NCBI GenBank assembly: GCA_017467905.1
Contig: JAFUKD010000001.1
Location: 1-64,000, forward strand
DNA length: 64,000 nt
Reading direction: 5' to 3'
Source of the DNA: Phascolarctobacterium sp.
GTDB taxonomy: Bacteria; Bacillota; Negativicutes; Acidaminococcales; Acidaminococcaceae
A program made the position numbers and the translations under genes. The notes under the pieces are model-generated. The model did not search any database. It worked only from the letters and a program-made list of their open reading frames with translations, and was not told where the DNA came from. The first letter of the stretch is position 1. The number at the start of each line of letters is the position of its first letter. This document shows positions 54,248-63,407 of this stretch, piece by piece.

Positions 54248-54317
54248 TCTGCAATCTTCCTTTCTAAATATTAAATCATTTATTGTGCTTGCCTTATTAA
54301 CAATAATCTACGACTCA

Positions 54318-54350
54318 CAAAAAAACGGCGCTCTCCTCCGAGAACGCCGT
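54318..54350 (-). terminator. terminator of the SAM-I riboswitch
   Basis: Minus-strand stem ACGGCGTTCTC / GAGAGCGCCGT followed by TTTTTTTGTG, 18 bp after the aptamer. Confidence 0.92.
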
Positions 54351-54367
54351 AAACTTTTGTATCAGCA

Positions 54368-54474
54368 TTCTCATCTTACGTTACACGCAGGACTTAGCAC
54401 CTTTTTGCAGGCATCAACCTGCAATGGTTGCTGCGGTTTCACAGGGCCATTCCCTCCGCCGCTCTTGATGAGTA
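54368..54474 (-). ncRNA. SAM-I riboswitch (S box) upstream of metK
   Basis: Minus strand: CTCATCAAGAGCGGCGGAGG, TGGCCCTGTGAAACC, CAGCAACC, AGGTGCTAAGTCCTGC and a closing GATGAG occur in S-box order; P1 is CTCATC/GATGAG. It would switch off metK when SAM is abundant (established for the class). Confidence 0.97.
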
Positions 54475-54495
54475 GTTGTAAAATTAACGTACCTT

Positions 54496-54524
54496 ATTAT
54501 ATGATATAATACCTAACTTTGCAA
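54496..54524 (-). promoter_or_regulatory. promoter of the SAM-I/metK transcript
   Basis: Minus strand: TTGCAA (54524-54519), 17 bp, TATAAT (54501-54496). It sits about 22 bp upstream of the aptamer. Confidence 0.78.
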
Positions 54525-54565
54525 GAGAAACGTAATAAAATTCACATCTTTCCGCAAAAATTATC

Positions 54566-55771
54566 TTACTTCTTTGCTTTCAGTTCCATAACTGCGTCAA
54601 GCAGCATATTAGCAACTTCCGTCTTTGCCATTTGCTCCAAAGAACGAACCTCTCCACTGGGATACAGGAATTTTACGATATTAGTATCGCTATTAAAACC
54701 AGCTCCAGCCGCGGTTACGTCGTTGGCAACAATCATGTCCAAATTTTTCTTAACAATTTTTTCGCGGGCATTATCTAAAAGATTTTGAGTCTCTGCAGCG
54801 AAGCCCACCAAAACCTGATGCGCCTTGCGAGCACCTAATTCTTTTAGGATGTCCGGGTTTTTATCCATAATGACAGTCAATGCATCGTCAGTTTTCTTCT
54901 TAATTTTTTGGTCAGCCACATCACGAGGACGGTAATCAGCTACAGCAGCAGCCTTGATGACTACATCCATCTTAGGATATGCATCCATGCAAGCTTCCAG
55001 CATTTCATTAGTAGTTTCTACCCTGATGCCTTTTACGTTGGGAGGAATAGCCAAAGCAGAAGGACCGGTAACCAGCAAAACATCCGCACCACGTTGCGCA
55101 GCCATTTGAGCAATGGCATAACCCATTTTCCCAGAGGAACGGTTACCTACGAAGCGGACAGGGTCAATAGGTTCACGAGTGCCTGCCGCGGTAACGAGAA
55201 CCTTCAAGCCAACCATATCACCATCTTTTTTCGCAAAGAAAGCGTCAATAAATTCCACAATCTGCTGAGGTTCAGGCAAACGACCGGGGCCAGTTACGCC
55301 ACAAGCCAAGAAGCCAACTGCAGGCGGCATTACGGTTACACCGTGCGCCTCAAGCTTGGCAATGTTTTCTTGAGTAATCGGATTTTGGTACATGCCGGTG
55401 TTCATGGCAGGACATACGATGATGGGAGCCTGCGCCGCCAACAAGGTTGTGGAAAGCAAATCATCAGCAATGCCATTAGCCATTTTAGCTAAAATATTTG
55501 CAGTTGCCGGAGCTACGACAAAAGCATCAGCCCAATTAGCAAGAGAAATATGTTCTACATTAAATTCCTGGTTGGAATCCCACATGGAAACAGCAACCTT
55601 ATTGCCGCTAATTTCCTTAAAGGTTAAGGGAGTTACAAATTCCTGTGCGTGTTCAGTCATAATAACGCGCACCTCTGCCCCTTGCTTACGCAAACGGCTA
55701 ACCAAATCTACAGCTTTATAAACGGCGATACCGCCGGTAACACCTAATGCGATTTTTTTACCATTCAGCAC
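54566..55771 (-). CDS. coaBC: bifunctional phosphopantothenoylcysteine decarboxylase / phosphopantothenate-cysteine ligase CoaBC
   Basis: 401 aa. The N-terminal CoaC flavoprotein part has LGVTGGIAVYKA, APATANILAKMANGIADDLL and PAMNTGM (PxMNxxM motif); the CoaB part has VTAAGTREPIDPVRFVGNRSSGKMG and ends with the nucleotide-binding lysine cluster (KKTDDALTVIMDKNPDIL). It makes 4'-phosphopantetheine for coenzyme A. Last gene of the yicC unit, 18 bp after rpoZ. Confidence 0.96.
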   Translation of the reverse strand: MLNGKKIALGVTGGIAVYKAVDLVSRLRKQGAEVRVIMTEHAQEFVTPLTFKEISGNKVAVSMWDSNQEFNVEHISLANWADAFVVAPATANILAKMANGIADDLLSTTLLAAQAPIIVCPAMNTGMYQNPITQENIAKLEAHGVTVMPPAVGFLACGVTGPGRLPEPQQIVEFIDAFFAKKDGDMVGLKVLVTAAGTREPIDPVRFVGNRSSGKMGYAIAQMAAQRGADVLLVTGPSALAIPPNVKGIRVETTNEMLEACMDAYPKMDVVIKAAAVADYRPRDVADQKIKKKTDDALTVIMDKNPDILKELGARKAHQVLVGFAAETQNLLDNAREKIVKKNLDMIVANDVTAAGAGFNSDTNIVKFLYPSGEVRSLEQMAKTEVANMLLDAVMELKAKK

Positions 55772-55789
55772 GATGGCTTCCTCCTAAAC

Positions 55790-55984
55790 TTATACGTTTT
55801 TAGTACGTTCGTAAGTAATGGTGTCAACAGAAATTTCTTTTAAAGCGCTGCTCACTTCTTTTTCTGCAGCGTTCACGCCGGGAACAGTAAGCTCGCGGGC
55901 GCGTTTAGCAGCCAAAATAACTAAGGTGTATTTGCTGTCCACCTTTTCAGCCAAATAATCAATGGAAGGATCTACCATGGACAT
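55790..55984 (-). CDS. rpoZ: RNA polymerase omega subunit
   Basis: 64 aa. DYLAEKVDSKYTLVILAAKRARELT is the conserved omega core; the rest is a short acidic tail (VSSALKEISVDTITYE). It stabilises the beta' subunit. ATG 55984 with AGGAG 9 nt upstream. Between gmk (6 bp) and coaBC (18 bp), the usual Firmicute order. Confidence 0.95.
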   Translation of the reverse strand: MSMVDPSIDYLAEKVDSKYTLVILAAKRARELTVPGVNAAEKEVSSALKEISVDTITYERTKNV

Positions 55985-55990
55985 TTTCTC

Positions 55991-56629
55991 TCACTCCTCA
56001 TTCTTCAATTTCAATTTGCAAATCTCATCAATAATAAAATAGGTTCGTGCCACACGATAACGCTCTGCTTCCATAATGGTAAGCACCTTTTTGGTAGCCT
56101 TTTCAGCAATATCGTTGACAATGATGTAATCATATTTGGAAGCGTAGGCCAGTTCGTCAGCAGCAGAAGCCATGCGACGCTTGATAACCTCTTCGCTGTC
56201 AGTTCCACGTTTATAAATGCGGGCACACAATTCATCCAGAGAAGGCGGTGTTATGAAAACAAATACTCCTTCCGGAAAATGCTCTTTAATTTGCAACGCC
56301 CCTTGAATATCAATTTCCAGCAGCACGTCCCTGCCTGCGTTAAGCTGTTCCATAACGTAAGCACGCGGCGTGCCGTAATAATTTCCGTACACCTCTGCGT
56401 ATTCCAGCAGTTCGTCTTTAGCAATCATTTCCTTAACCTCATCAACGGTTTTAAAGAAATAATTTACACCATCCACCTCACCAACTCGCGGTTGACGCGT
56501 AGTAACGGATACGGAATATCCCAAGTCAGGCATTTGCTCACGCAGCATTCCGCAAATGGTTCCCTTGCCTGCGCCGGAAGGACCGGAAACTACAAGCAGC
56601 ACCCCCTGAGGTCTAACTTCATTTCCCAT
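55991..56629 (-). CDS. gmk: guanylate kinase
   Basis: 212 aa. VVSGPSGAGKGTICGML (P-loop), SVTTRQPRVGEVDGVNYFF (GMP-binding) and LLEIDIQGALQIK are diagnostic. The start is ATG 56629 with GGTGG upstream; a longer frame to 56662 overlaps remA and is rejected. It converts GMP to GDP. Confidence 0.97.
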   Translation of the reverse strand: MGNEVRPQGVLLVVSGPSGAGKGTICGMLREQMPDLGYSVSVTTRQPRVGEVDGVNYFFKTVDEVKEMIAKDELLEYAEVYGNYYGTPRAYVMEQLNAGRDVLLEIDIQGALQIKEHFPEGVFVFITPPSLDELCARIYKRGTDSEEVIKRRMASAADELAYASKYDYIIVNDIAEKATKKVLTIMEAERYRVARTYFIIDEICKLKLKNEE

Positions 56630-56642
56630 CAGCAGCCACCAC

Positions 56643-56903
56643 CTATTCTTCGTCCTCGTCATCAGTTTGAATCAAGCGATTAGCAACAGTTTCCGGCTGC
56701 ACTGCAGAAAGAATAATGTGACCGCTATCAGTAACAACAACGGCACGAGTACGACGACCATAGGTTGCATCAATGAGCATACCTTTATCGCGCGCTTCTT
56801 GGATAATGCGTTTGATAGGCGCAGATTCCGGACTAATAATAGAAATGATGCGGTTAGCGGCAACAATGTTACCAAAACCGATGTTGATTAATTTAATATC
56901 CAT
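56643..56903 (-). CDS. remA: RemA family regulator (DUF370)
   Basis: 86 aa. [31 protein letters not shown] with [18 protein letters not shown] is the DUF370/RemA signature. In Bacillus RemA is a DNA-binding activator of matrix and osmoprotection genes; the role in this diderm lineage is unknown. It lies between yicC (15 bp) and gmk (13 bp), a conserved arrangement. Confidence 0.92.
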   Translation of the reverse strand: MDIKLINIGFGNIVAANRIISIISPESAPIKRIIQEARDKGMLIDATYGRRTRAVVVTDSGHIILSAVQPETVANRLIQTDDEDEE

Positions 56904-56918
56904 AAAAGCCTCCCGTGT

Positions 56919-57818
56919 TTATTCAATGTTTTGAATTTGCTCACGAATCTTTTCAATTTCAGCTTTAATTTCTACTACAATTTGTGCCAAAGTATAATCG
57001 TTGGCTTTAGAAGCAATGGTGTTGGCTTCACGATTGAACTCTTGAATCAAAAAGTCCAGCTTACGACCAACGGGTTGGTCAGAATCAATGATAATCTTGA
57101 ATTGTTTGATGTGACTCTTCAAGCGGACAATTTCTTCTGTAATGCTTGCGCGGTCTGCAAAAATGGCAACCTCTTGCAGCAAGCGTTCCGGTTCTACGGT
57201 AATATTATGTTCTGCCAACAGGTTGTTCAAACGATCAGTCAGCTTAGCTTGGTATTCATCCACAACCTTCGGGGAACGCGCTTCTATTTGGGTAAGCTTT
57301 TCTACAATCAAATCTGCACGATAAATGAAGTCACCATAAATGTTGCCACCTTCAGTTTCACGCATGGCAACCAAATTCTGCAACGCTTCCTTAACAGCCT
57401 GCTCTACTTTGGGCCAAACGGTTTCAACATCAAAGAAGCCTTCCTTAACATTGATAACGTCTTGGCAGCGGGAAAGGTACATAATTTCTTGAGCGCTGTT
57501 AATATTCAGCTCTTCTAAGCCGATAGCAGAACCAACCTCTTGCAAAGCCTTATGATAAGCAGCAGCCAGGTTCTTATCAACTTTCAAGGTGCAGTTTTCA
57601 CTTGAAGTGTAATCTGCATTGATGAACACGTCAATGCGGCCACGGTTCACGGTTTTCAAAATGCTCTTACGAATTTTATCCTCTAAGGGATTCAAGAAGC
57701 GGGGCAAGCGAATTGCCACTTCGTTATAACGATGGTTCACGGTTTTCATCTCTACGGTAACAGAAAAGTTTTCGTCCTCGTATTGACCGCGACCAAAACC
57801 GGTCATACTCTTTAACAC
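56919..57818 (-). CDS. yicC: YicC family endoribonuclease
   Basis: 299 aa. SMTGFGRGQYE at the N-terminus, EMKTVNHRYNEVAIRLPR and the C-terminal DFLIQEFNREANTIASKANDYTLAQIVVEIKAEIEKIREQIQNIE match YicC and DUF1732. YicC was recently characterised as an endoribonuclease. GTG 57818 is chosen: AAGGAGG lies 6 nt upstream, and the longer ATG frame would place that site inside the gene. First gene of the operon, behind an extended -10 promoter. Confidence 0.92.
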   Translation of the reverse strand: MLKSMTGFGRGQYEDENFSVTVEMKTVNHRYNEVAIRLPRFLNPLEDKIRKSILKTVNRGRIDVFINADYTSSENCTLKVDKNLAAAYHKALQEVGSAIGLEELNINSAQEIMYLSRCQDVINVKEGFFDVETVWPKVEQAVKEALQNLVAMRETEGGNIYGDFIYRADLIVEKLTQIEARSPKVVDEYQAKLTDRLNNLLAEHNITVEPERLLQEVAIFADRASITEEIVRLKSHIKQFKIIIDSDQPVGRKLDFLIQEFNREANTIASKANDYTLAQIVVEIKAEIEKIREQIQNIE

Positions 57819-57905
57819 AAGTTTCCTCCTTACTGGCAGCATGCACTGCCCAACGAACTTTCTTCAATAGATAAGCGCCTTCACACTTGCTTATCTTGAC
57901 ACATA

Positions 57906-57914
57906 ATTATACCA
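57906..57914 (-). promoter_or_regulatory. extended -10 promoter of the yicC operon
   Basis: Minus strand TGGTATAAT: perfect -10 (57911-57906) with extended TG. The -35 region (CTGAAA) is weak. About 90 bp upstream of yicC. Confidence 0.65.
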
Positions 57915-58051
57915 TACTTTTTTCGTTTTTTCAGCGTTTTTCTTCTTCGCTCTTCTAAAATCTTTGCTGTTTCATTGCTTATAATATATAATTGGATTAG
58001 CTTATAGTTTGATTATAGCAATTTAATACTTTTCGCAGTAATAACTAAGAA

Positions 58052-58218
58052 GCTATTTATTAGCTTCCAAGCGACATTTAGAAATGTAGCGACTCTGTAA
58101 TAAAGAAAATATTACAGCGAGCAAACTTGTTTGAGCAAAGCGAGTTGTTTGCGAGGTAATATTTTCATACTAAAGGGAGCGTTAAGCATTTCTGTATGAG
58201 CGGGAAGCAATAAATAGC
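58052..58218. repeat. 167 bp nested palindrome upstream of rqcH
   Basis: Four pairs of inverted repeats share one centre (near 58135): outer 58052-58068 with 58203-58218 (16 of 17 positions), 58080-58086 with 58187-58193, the perfect 11 bp pair 58105-58115 with 58156-58166, and 58121-58126 with 58147-58152. It fills most of the gap between yicC and rqcH. It is unrelated in sequence to the 121-123 bp family. The right arm ends next to an unused ATG at 58219. Confidence 0.85.
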
Positions 58219-58245
58219 ATGATGAACAATTCACGAGGAACACTT

Positions 58246-59979
58246 ATGAACTTAGAAGGCTTAACCCTAAAACTTGTAACCGACAATTTAATAGAACAAC
58301 TTGAAGGCGGAAAAATTTACAAAATCTTTATGCCAACCCCCAATAGCTTGCTGCTGATGGTTCGTCGTGACCGCGACACCACAGCCTTGCTGGCAGATAT
58401 GGGCGGCGGCAGCCCTGCACTTTACTTCCCTGCAAAGCTACCGGAAAACCCGGAAGTTCCTCCCACATTATGCATGCTCTTACGCAAGCATTTGGAGGAA
58501 GGACGCATTGCCAAGATTACTCAAAGCGGACTGGACCGCGTTATTACTATGGAAATTGATTTGCTTGGAGCGAGCAGTAAGATTATTACTAAGAAGCTGA
58601 TTTTTGAACTTACCGGTAAGAACAGTAACATCATCTTCGTACAGGACGATGTAATCTTGGATAGCTTGAAGCACGTTAACGCTGCCCAAAGCAGTTACCG
58701 TATTGTTCTTCCCGGCAAGCCCTACATAGCTCCGCCTCCGCAAACAGGATTAAACCTGCTCACCGCCAATGCCTTAAAAATTGCAGAAGCAGCAGCGAAG
58801 CTTCCTGCTGCCAACATCTCTAAGGCTCTTATCAGCGTAACAACTGGTATTGGCAAGTTCAGCGCTAACGAGCTCTTGACTGCCGCAGATATTTTACCGA
58901 ACAAAGTTGGCTTGGAGCATCACGACCTGCCCCGTTTGGCAAAGGCTATCGAAAATTTGCAGGAACGTATGGAACAGGACAAGCCTGTTTACGCATTGGT
59001 AAGCCGTACCAATCAGGTTAAGACCATTTTGCCCATGGCTCCCCAAAATCTGGAGCAAGGCATGCAGGTTAAAGAATTCCCCAATATTAATGAAGCAATC
59101 TGCTTTGCCATGAGCTTGAAGCCCATCCAGCTTCCCCAACACGAGCAGCTACAAAAAATTATCACCGCAGAAATTAGCAAGCTTACCAAAAAATTAGACG
59201 CTCTGGAAAATGATTTGCTTACCGCCAGCGATGCAGAAGCACAACGGATGCTTGCGGATACCATCATGGCAAACATCTACCAAATTAAAAAAGGTCAGCA
59301 AAGCGCCGAGCTTATCAACATTTACGATGGCGAGCCTGTAACCGTAGCGCTGTCACCCATCCTGACTCCTACGGAAAACGCCCAAGCCTATTACAAACGC
59401 TACAATAAATATAAGCGTGCTCAAACGGAGGTGCAGTTGCAGCTAGAAGCAACTCAGGAAATGCTTACCTACCTTGCCAGCATAGAAGCTTCCCTCCTAA
59501 CCGCCACTACCAAAAGCGAAATTGAAGAAATCACCCAAGAGCTTACAGTGGCTGGCATCATCAAGGAAACCGGCAAAAAGAAGAATAAAGCTGGCTGGCA
59601 AAAATCCCAGCCCCTGCACATCAAGCTAAGCGCTGACAGCGACTTGTATATTGGCAAGAACAACAAACAAAATGATTACGTGACCTTCAACATTGGCAGT
59701 CCTAATGATTTGTGGTTCCACACCAAGGATATTCCCGGCAGTCACGTCATTTTGAAAACCTCTTTGCCGGAACCAAGCGAGCAGGACATTGACATTGCTT
59801 GTCAGCTGGCAGGTTACTTTAGTAAAGCACGCAACGGCAGCAACATTCCTGTTGACTGTACCAAACGTCGCCATGTGAAGAAGCCCAGCGGAAGCAAGCC
59901 GGGGTTCGTTATTTTTACGAATCAAAGCACTTACTACACAACTCCTGATGAAAATTTAATAAACGAACTTCTGAAGTGA
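58246..59979 (+). CDS. rqcH: ribosome quality control protein RqcH (NFACT/FbpA family)
   Basis: 577 aa. The N-terminal NFACT-N domain (MNLEGLTLKLVTDNLIEQLEGG) is followed by a coiled-coil/CCM region (about 310-420) and the C-terminal NFACT-R domain (WFHTKDIPGSHVILKT). RqcH binds stalled 50S-nascent chains and drives alanine tailing. GAGGA lies 6 nt before ATG 58246, better than ATG 58219/58222, which abut the palindrome. It is divergent from yicC. Confidence 0.94.
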   Translation: MNLEGLTLKLVTDNLIEQLEGGKIYKIFMPTPNSLLLMVRRDRDTTALLADMGGGSPALYFPAKLPENPEVPPTLCMLLRKHLEEGRIAKITQSGLDRVITMEIDLLGASSKIITKKLIFELTGKNSNIIFVQDDVILDSLKHVNAAQSSYRIVLPGKPYIAPPPQTGLNLLTANALKIAEAAAKLPAANISKALISVTTGIGKFSANELLTAADILPNKVGLEHHDLPRLAKAIENLQERMEQDKPVYALVSRTNQVKTILPMAPQNLEQGMQVKEFPNINEAICFAMSLKPIQLPQHEQLQKIITAEISKLTKKLDALENDLLTASDAEAQRMLADTIMANIYQIKKGQQSAELINIYDGEPVTVALSPILTPTENAQAYYKRYNKYKRAQTEVQLQLEATQEMLTYLASIEASLLTATTKSEIEEITQELTVAGIIKETGKKKNKAGWQKSQPLHIKLSADSDLYIGKNNKQNDYVTFNIGSPNDLWFHTKDIPGSHVILKTSLPEPSEQDIDIACQLAGYFSKARNGSNIPVDCTKRRHVKKPSGSKPGFVIFTNQSTYYTTPDENLINELLK

Positions 59980-60021
59980 ACACCTTTCAATCTCATCCCT
60001 AAACATTCTTAGATTCAAAAC

Positions 60022-60078
60022 AAAAACCTCTCTCGTACCATAAAATTATGAATCGAGAGAGGTTTATTTTTTATTTTT
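60022..60078. terminator. bidirectional terminator between rqcH and brnQ
   Basis: AAACCTCTCTCG (60024-60035) pairs perfectly with CGAGAGAGGTTT (60054-60065), flanked by A- and T-runs on both sides (ATTTTTTATTTTTT on the plus strand). Serves the convergent rqcH and brnQ. Confidence 0.85.
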
Positions 60079-61387
60079 TAGAAGTAGCCTTCCAAATCAT
60101 ACCAACAACAATGCCTAAAAGACAGGGCGTAATCCAACCAAAGCCAATATTATACAGGGGAACGTAGGTTCCTAAAAGCTCGCCCACATAACCGATATCA
60201 GTACCGCTGGCACGCAAGCCGTCAAAAATTGCGAACACCGTGGTAAAGAACATGCAAGGACGATAAATTTTAGAATCTCGATGGAAAATTGCGTTACCCA
60301 AATTCAACAGCACTACAACGATGGTAATAGGGTATAAAATGCACAGCACAGGAATTGCAAACTGAATCAGCTTGCTTAAACCTACGTTGGAAACCACAAA
60401 GCTGAAGATACAAATAGCAGCAACGTAACGGTCGTACTGCATCTTCTCTTTAAAAACAACATTGAAGTAACCGGAAACAGAACTTGTAACGCCAATACTG
60501 GTCGTAAGGCAGGCAAAGAAAATAATCAAAGCCAAAATTACCTTACCATACCAGCCAAAATAATGATTGGTAATATTGCTCAGAAGCTGACCGCCATTAG
60601 CAGTCAACCCCATCATGCTCACACTGGATGCACCCATATAAGTTAAGGAAGCATAAATCACAGCAAGGAACACTGCCGCAATAATGCCGGAATAAATGCA
60701 CAGCTTGGTAAGCAGGCGTTGGTTTAAAATACCCTTTGCTTCAATAGCGTTGATGGTAGCCGCACCAAAAAGCAAGGAAGCCAAAAGGTCCATAGTATTA
60801 TAGCCTTCTTGGAAGCCCTTGAAAAAAGGAATACTTGCGTACTCTCCGTTAGCAGGCTGCACCGCACCCATGGGGCTAACAACCACAAAGGTTATCAAAA
60901 TTCCCAAGCACAAAAGCAGCATCGGGGTAAGGATTTTGCCAATGTTATCGATAATCTTAGACGGGTTCACCGCCAAGAAATATGTCATGCAAAAAAACAA
61001 GAAGGAATAAATCATCAGCGCATTGCTTTCCCAACCGGCGGGAATGAATGCCAAAATACCAGTATCAAAGGATACTGCCGCAGTACGCGGAATAGCAAAG
61101 AAAGGCCCAATGGTCAAAGAAGTAATGACAATCAACGCCTTGGCGTATATGGGATGCACCGGGTTCACCATGGTTTCCGGGTTGTCGCTACGAGTAAGTG
61201 CCATGGCAATAACACCGGTCAAAGGCAAACCAACACCGCTAATGCAGAAGCCTACGATAGCAGTGAGCATATTATCCCCTGCCTGCTGTCCCAGAATGGG
61301 CGGAAAAATAAAGTTGCCCGCACCAAAGAAAAAGGAAAACAGCATCAGTGCTATGGGTAAAATTAAAGTTACAGATGCATTTGCCAT
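60071..61387 (-). CDS. brnQ: branched-chain amino acid Na+/H+ symporter BrnQ
   Basis: 438 aa with about 12 membrane helices. FFFGAGNFIFPPILGQQAG near the N-terminus, LTGVIAMAL, TIGPFFAIPRTAAVSFD and GASSVSMMGL are characteristic of the LIVCS family. It imports leucine, isoleucine and valine. It begins 1 bp after the tyrS stop, so the two are probably co-transcribed. Confidence 0.94.
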   Translation of the reverse strand: MANASVTLILPIALMLFSFFFGAGNFIFPPILGQQAGDNMLTAIVGFCISGVGLPLTGVIAMALTRSDNPETMVNPVHPIYAKALIVITSLTIGPFFAIPRTAAVSFDTGILAFIPAGWESNALMIYSFLFFCMTYFLAVNPSKIIDNIGKILTPMLLLCLGILITFVVVSPMGAVQPANGEYASIPFFKGFQEGYNTMDLLASLLFGAATINAIEAKGILNQRLLTKLCIYSGIIAAVFLAVIYASLTYMGASSVSMMGLTANGGQLLSNITNHYFGWYGKVILALIIFFACLTTSIGVTSSVSGYFNVVFKEKMQYDRYVAAICIFSFVVSNVGLSKLIQFAIPVLCILYPITIVVVLLNLGNAIFHRDSKIYRPCMFFTTVFAIFDGLRASGTDIGYVGELLGTYVPLYNIGFGWITPCLLGIVVGMIWKATSKK

Positions 61388-61388
61388 C

Positions 61389-62609
61389 TTATTTAACTAC
61401 TAAACGGAAATATTTTTTCTTGCCTTTACGAATCAAAAGGCTTTCTTCCGCATCAAACATATCTTCTGCCAGGCAAGCTTCCGGGTCGGTTACAGCAGTA
61501 TCTTGCAAATACAAACCGCCTTGGGTAATCATTTGACGTGCTTCACGTTTGCTGGAGAACACTTTATTCACAGTCAAAACGTCAATAATTTTAGCGGTCT
61601 TGTCCGCAGAGGTAATTTCAATGGTAGGAACATTTTCCATGTTACCGCCACCACCAAAGAGAGCTTCTGCTGCTTGCTGCGCTTTAAGAGCTTCTTCCTC
61701 ACCGTGAACCAGCTTGGTAACTTCAAAAGCGAGAACCTTTTTCGCAGTGTTGATTTCTGCATCCTTCAATGCGCCCAAACGACGAACCTCATCCATGGGC
61801 AGGAAGGTAAGCAGGCTCAAGCAGTTTTCAACGTCGCTGTCGCCAACGTTACGCCAGTATTGGTAGAAGTCGTAGGGAGAAGTTTTTTCCGGGTCAAGCC
61901 ACAAAGCCCCCTTTTCGGTCTTGCCCATCTTACGGCCATCACTGGTAGTGAGCAGTTTGCAGGTCATACAGAAGGCAGGCTTTTGTTCTTTACGACGGAT
62001 GAGTTCAACGCCGGCAAGCATGTTGGACCATTGGTCGTCGCCGCCCAATTCCATAACGCAGCTATGGTGCTTGAACAAATGCCAGAAGTCATAGCCTTGC
62101 ATAATCATATAGTTAAATTCAAAGAAGGTCATGCCCTTTTCCAAACGTTTCTTAAAGCATTCAGCTGCCAGCATACGGTTTACGGAGAAATGTACGCCAA
62201 CTTCGCGGAGCAGTTGGATATAGTTCAAGTCCATCAGCCAATCCGCATTGTTTACCATAATAGCCTTGTCATCAGCAAAATCAATGAAACGGCTCATTTG
62301 TTTTTTGAAGCAAGCAATGTTGTGCGCAATAAATTCCGGGGTGAGCATTTTGCGCATATCGTCCTTGCCACTGGGGTCGCCTACCATACCGGTACCACCA
62401 CCCAACAGGCAGATGGGACGGTGACCAGCCTTTTGCATATGGCTCATCAACATCAAAGCGATGAAGTGACCAACGTGCAGGCTATCAGCGGTAGGGTCAA
62501 AGCCAATATAAAAAGTTACCTTCTCTTTTTCTAAAAGCTCTTTAATCTCTTCCTCGTGGGACATTTGTTTAATGAAACCACGTTCTTGTAACACGTCAAA
62601 AACAGACAT
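61389..62609 (-). CDS. tyrS: tyrosyl-tRNA synthetase
   Basis: 406 aa. Class I synthetase: SLHVGHF (HIGH motif, about 45-51), [22 protein letters not shown] and [13 protein letters not shown] (KMSKS-like, KMGKT). The C-terminal S4-like RNA-binding domain ([19 protein letters not shown] region) completes it. No T box is visible in its short leader; a promoter with a good -10 lies 69 bp upstream. Confidence 0.97.
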   Translation of the reverse strand: MSVFDVLQERGFIKQMSHEEEIKELLEKEKVTFYIGFDPTADSLHVGHFIALMLMSHMQKAGHRPICLLGGGTGMVGDPSGKDDMRKMLTPEFIAHNIACFKKQMSRFIDFADDKAIMVNNADWLMDLNYIQLLREVGVHFSVNRMLAAECFKKRLEKGMTFFEFNYMIMQGYDFWHLFKHHSCVMELGGDDQWSNMLAGVELIRRKEQKPAFCMTCKLLTTSDGRKMGKTEKGALWLDPEKTSPYDFYQYWRNVGDSDVENCLSLLTFLPMDEVRRLGALKDAEINTAKKVLAFEVTKLVHGEEEALKAQQAAEALFGGGGNMENVPTIEITSADKTAKIIDVLTVNKVFSSKREARQMITQGGLYLQDTAVTDPEACLAEDMFDAEESLLIRKGKKKYFRLVVK

Positions 62610-62677
62610 CTTGCAACCTCCTCAATATCTTAAAGCCTTTGTAAAAACAGAGCACCTATTAAACTACAGACTACATT

Positions 62678-62706
62678 ATTATACAATATAGTTCAGGTTT
62701 AGGCAA
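62678..62706 (-). promoter_or_regulatory. promoter of tyrS
   Basis: Minus strand: TTGCCT (62706-62701), 17 bp, TATAAT (62683-62678). The -35 overlaps the T-run of the tRNA-Pro terminator. Confidence 0.75.
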
Positions 62707-62734
62707 ACAAAAAAGGACTGCCAAAGCAGTCCTT
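62706..62734 (-). terminator. terminator after tRNA-Pro(CGG)
   Basis: AAGGACTGC / GCAGTCCTT stem with a T-run TTTTTTGTTTG on the minus strand. Confidence 0.88.
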
Positions 62735-62743
62735 AATTTTCAA

Positions 62744-62820
62744 TGGTCGGGGATGCGAGATTCGAACTCACGGCCTCTTGTACCCGAAACAAGCGCGCTA
62801 CCAAACTGCGCCAATCCCCG
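62744..62820 (-). tRNA. tRNA-Pro (CGG anticodon)
   Basis: 77 nt on the minus strand: CGGGGAT acceptor, anticodon loop TTCGGGT, T-arm GAGTTCGAATCTC and encoded CCA. It is single, upstream of tyrS. Confidence 0.95.
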
Positions 62821-62901
62821 TAGTTACTAACATCTAAACCGTAGCAACATAAAGTATTTTACTTGATGTTCGCCTAAATGTCAATACCTTTTTAGAAAAT
62901 T

Positions 62902-63243
62902 TTAACCTTGAGTTACAACACGGATGTTATCAACTTCAAAAGCCTTTGCGATAGCAGGCAGCAGCTCACGTTCAATGTTGGTGCGGTGCAATTCGCTATT
63001 AGCTACAATCAAAATACGCGGAGCAGCGTAGTTGATATTGTGAATTCTGCTTACCAGACGTTTAAAGGTTTCTTCGCCAATAATTTCTTTTAAAATTTGC
63101 AGGCGTTCAAATACTTCCGGTTTTTCTTTTTCCATACGCACTTCCAAAGGAGAGAACGGAATGGTTACAACGCGAGCGTTCTCGTTGACAACAAAATTTT
63201 CCTCGCCTTCGCCAGGAACTACTAAGTCTTCTCTAATTGCCAT
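62902..63243 (-). CDS. small protein resembling DnaA domain I (DnaA_N-like)
   Basis: 113 aa. After a charged, probably flexible N-terminus (about 1-40), residues 43-112 (VFERLQILKEIIGEETFKRLVSRIHNI, ILIVANSELHRTNIERELLPAIAKAF) have the helix-helix-strand-helix pattern and Glu-rich helix of DnaA domain I, the protein-protein interaction module. No AAA+ or DNA-binding part follows. ATG 63243 with GGAGG 8 nt upstream. I cannot name a known protein; it may be a DnaA-interacting regulator or a paralogous stand-alone module (inference). Confidence 0.6.
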   Translation of the reverse strand: MAIREDLVVPGEGEENFVVNENARVVTIPFSPLEVRMEKEKPEVFERLQILKEIIGEETFKRLVSRIHNINYAAPRILIVANSELHRTNIERELLPAIAKAFEVDNIRVVTQG

Positions 63244-63407
63244 GGGTGTGACCTCCATAAATTTATTTTGAAATCCTGCGCCACCTTCTGCGCAGGAGGC
63301 TAAAGTTCTATATAATTATATGATAGGAATACTTTTCCGTCAAGAAGCAGGAAATTTCGAAAGTAGGCAGAATAACTTTATTATGAAATTTTATAGGGGG
63401 TTATAGT

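Noticed and set aside
60809-61360. 183-codon plus-strand frame inside brnQ
   Set aside because: Antisense to a complete 438 aa transporter; no domain and no ribosome site.
62610-62705. T-box leader for tyrS
   Set aside because: The leader after the promoter is only about 70 nt, has no T-box (TGGNACCGCG-like) sequence and no specifier stem.
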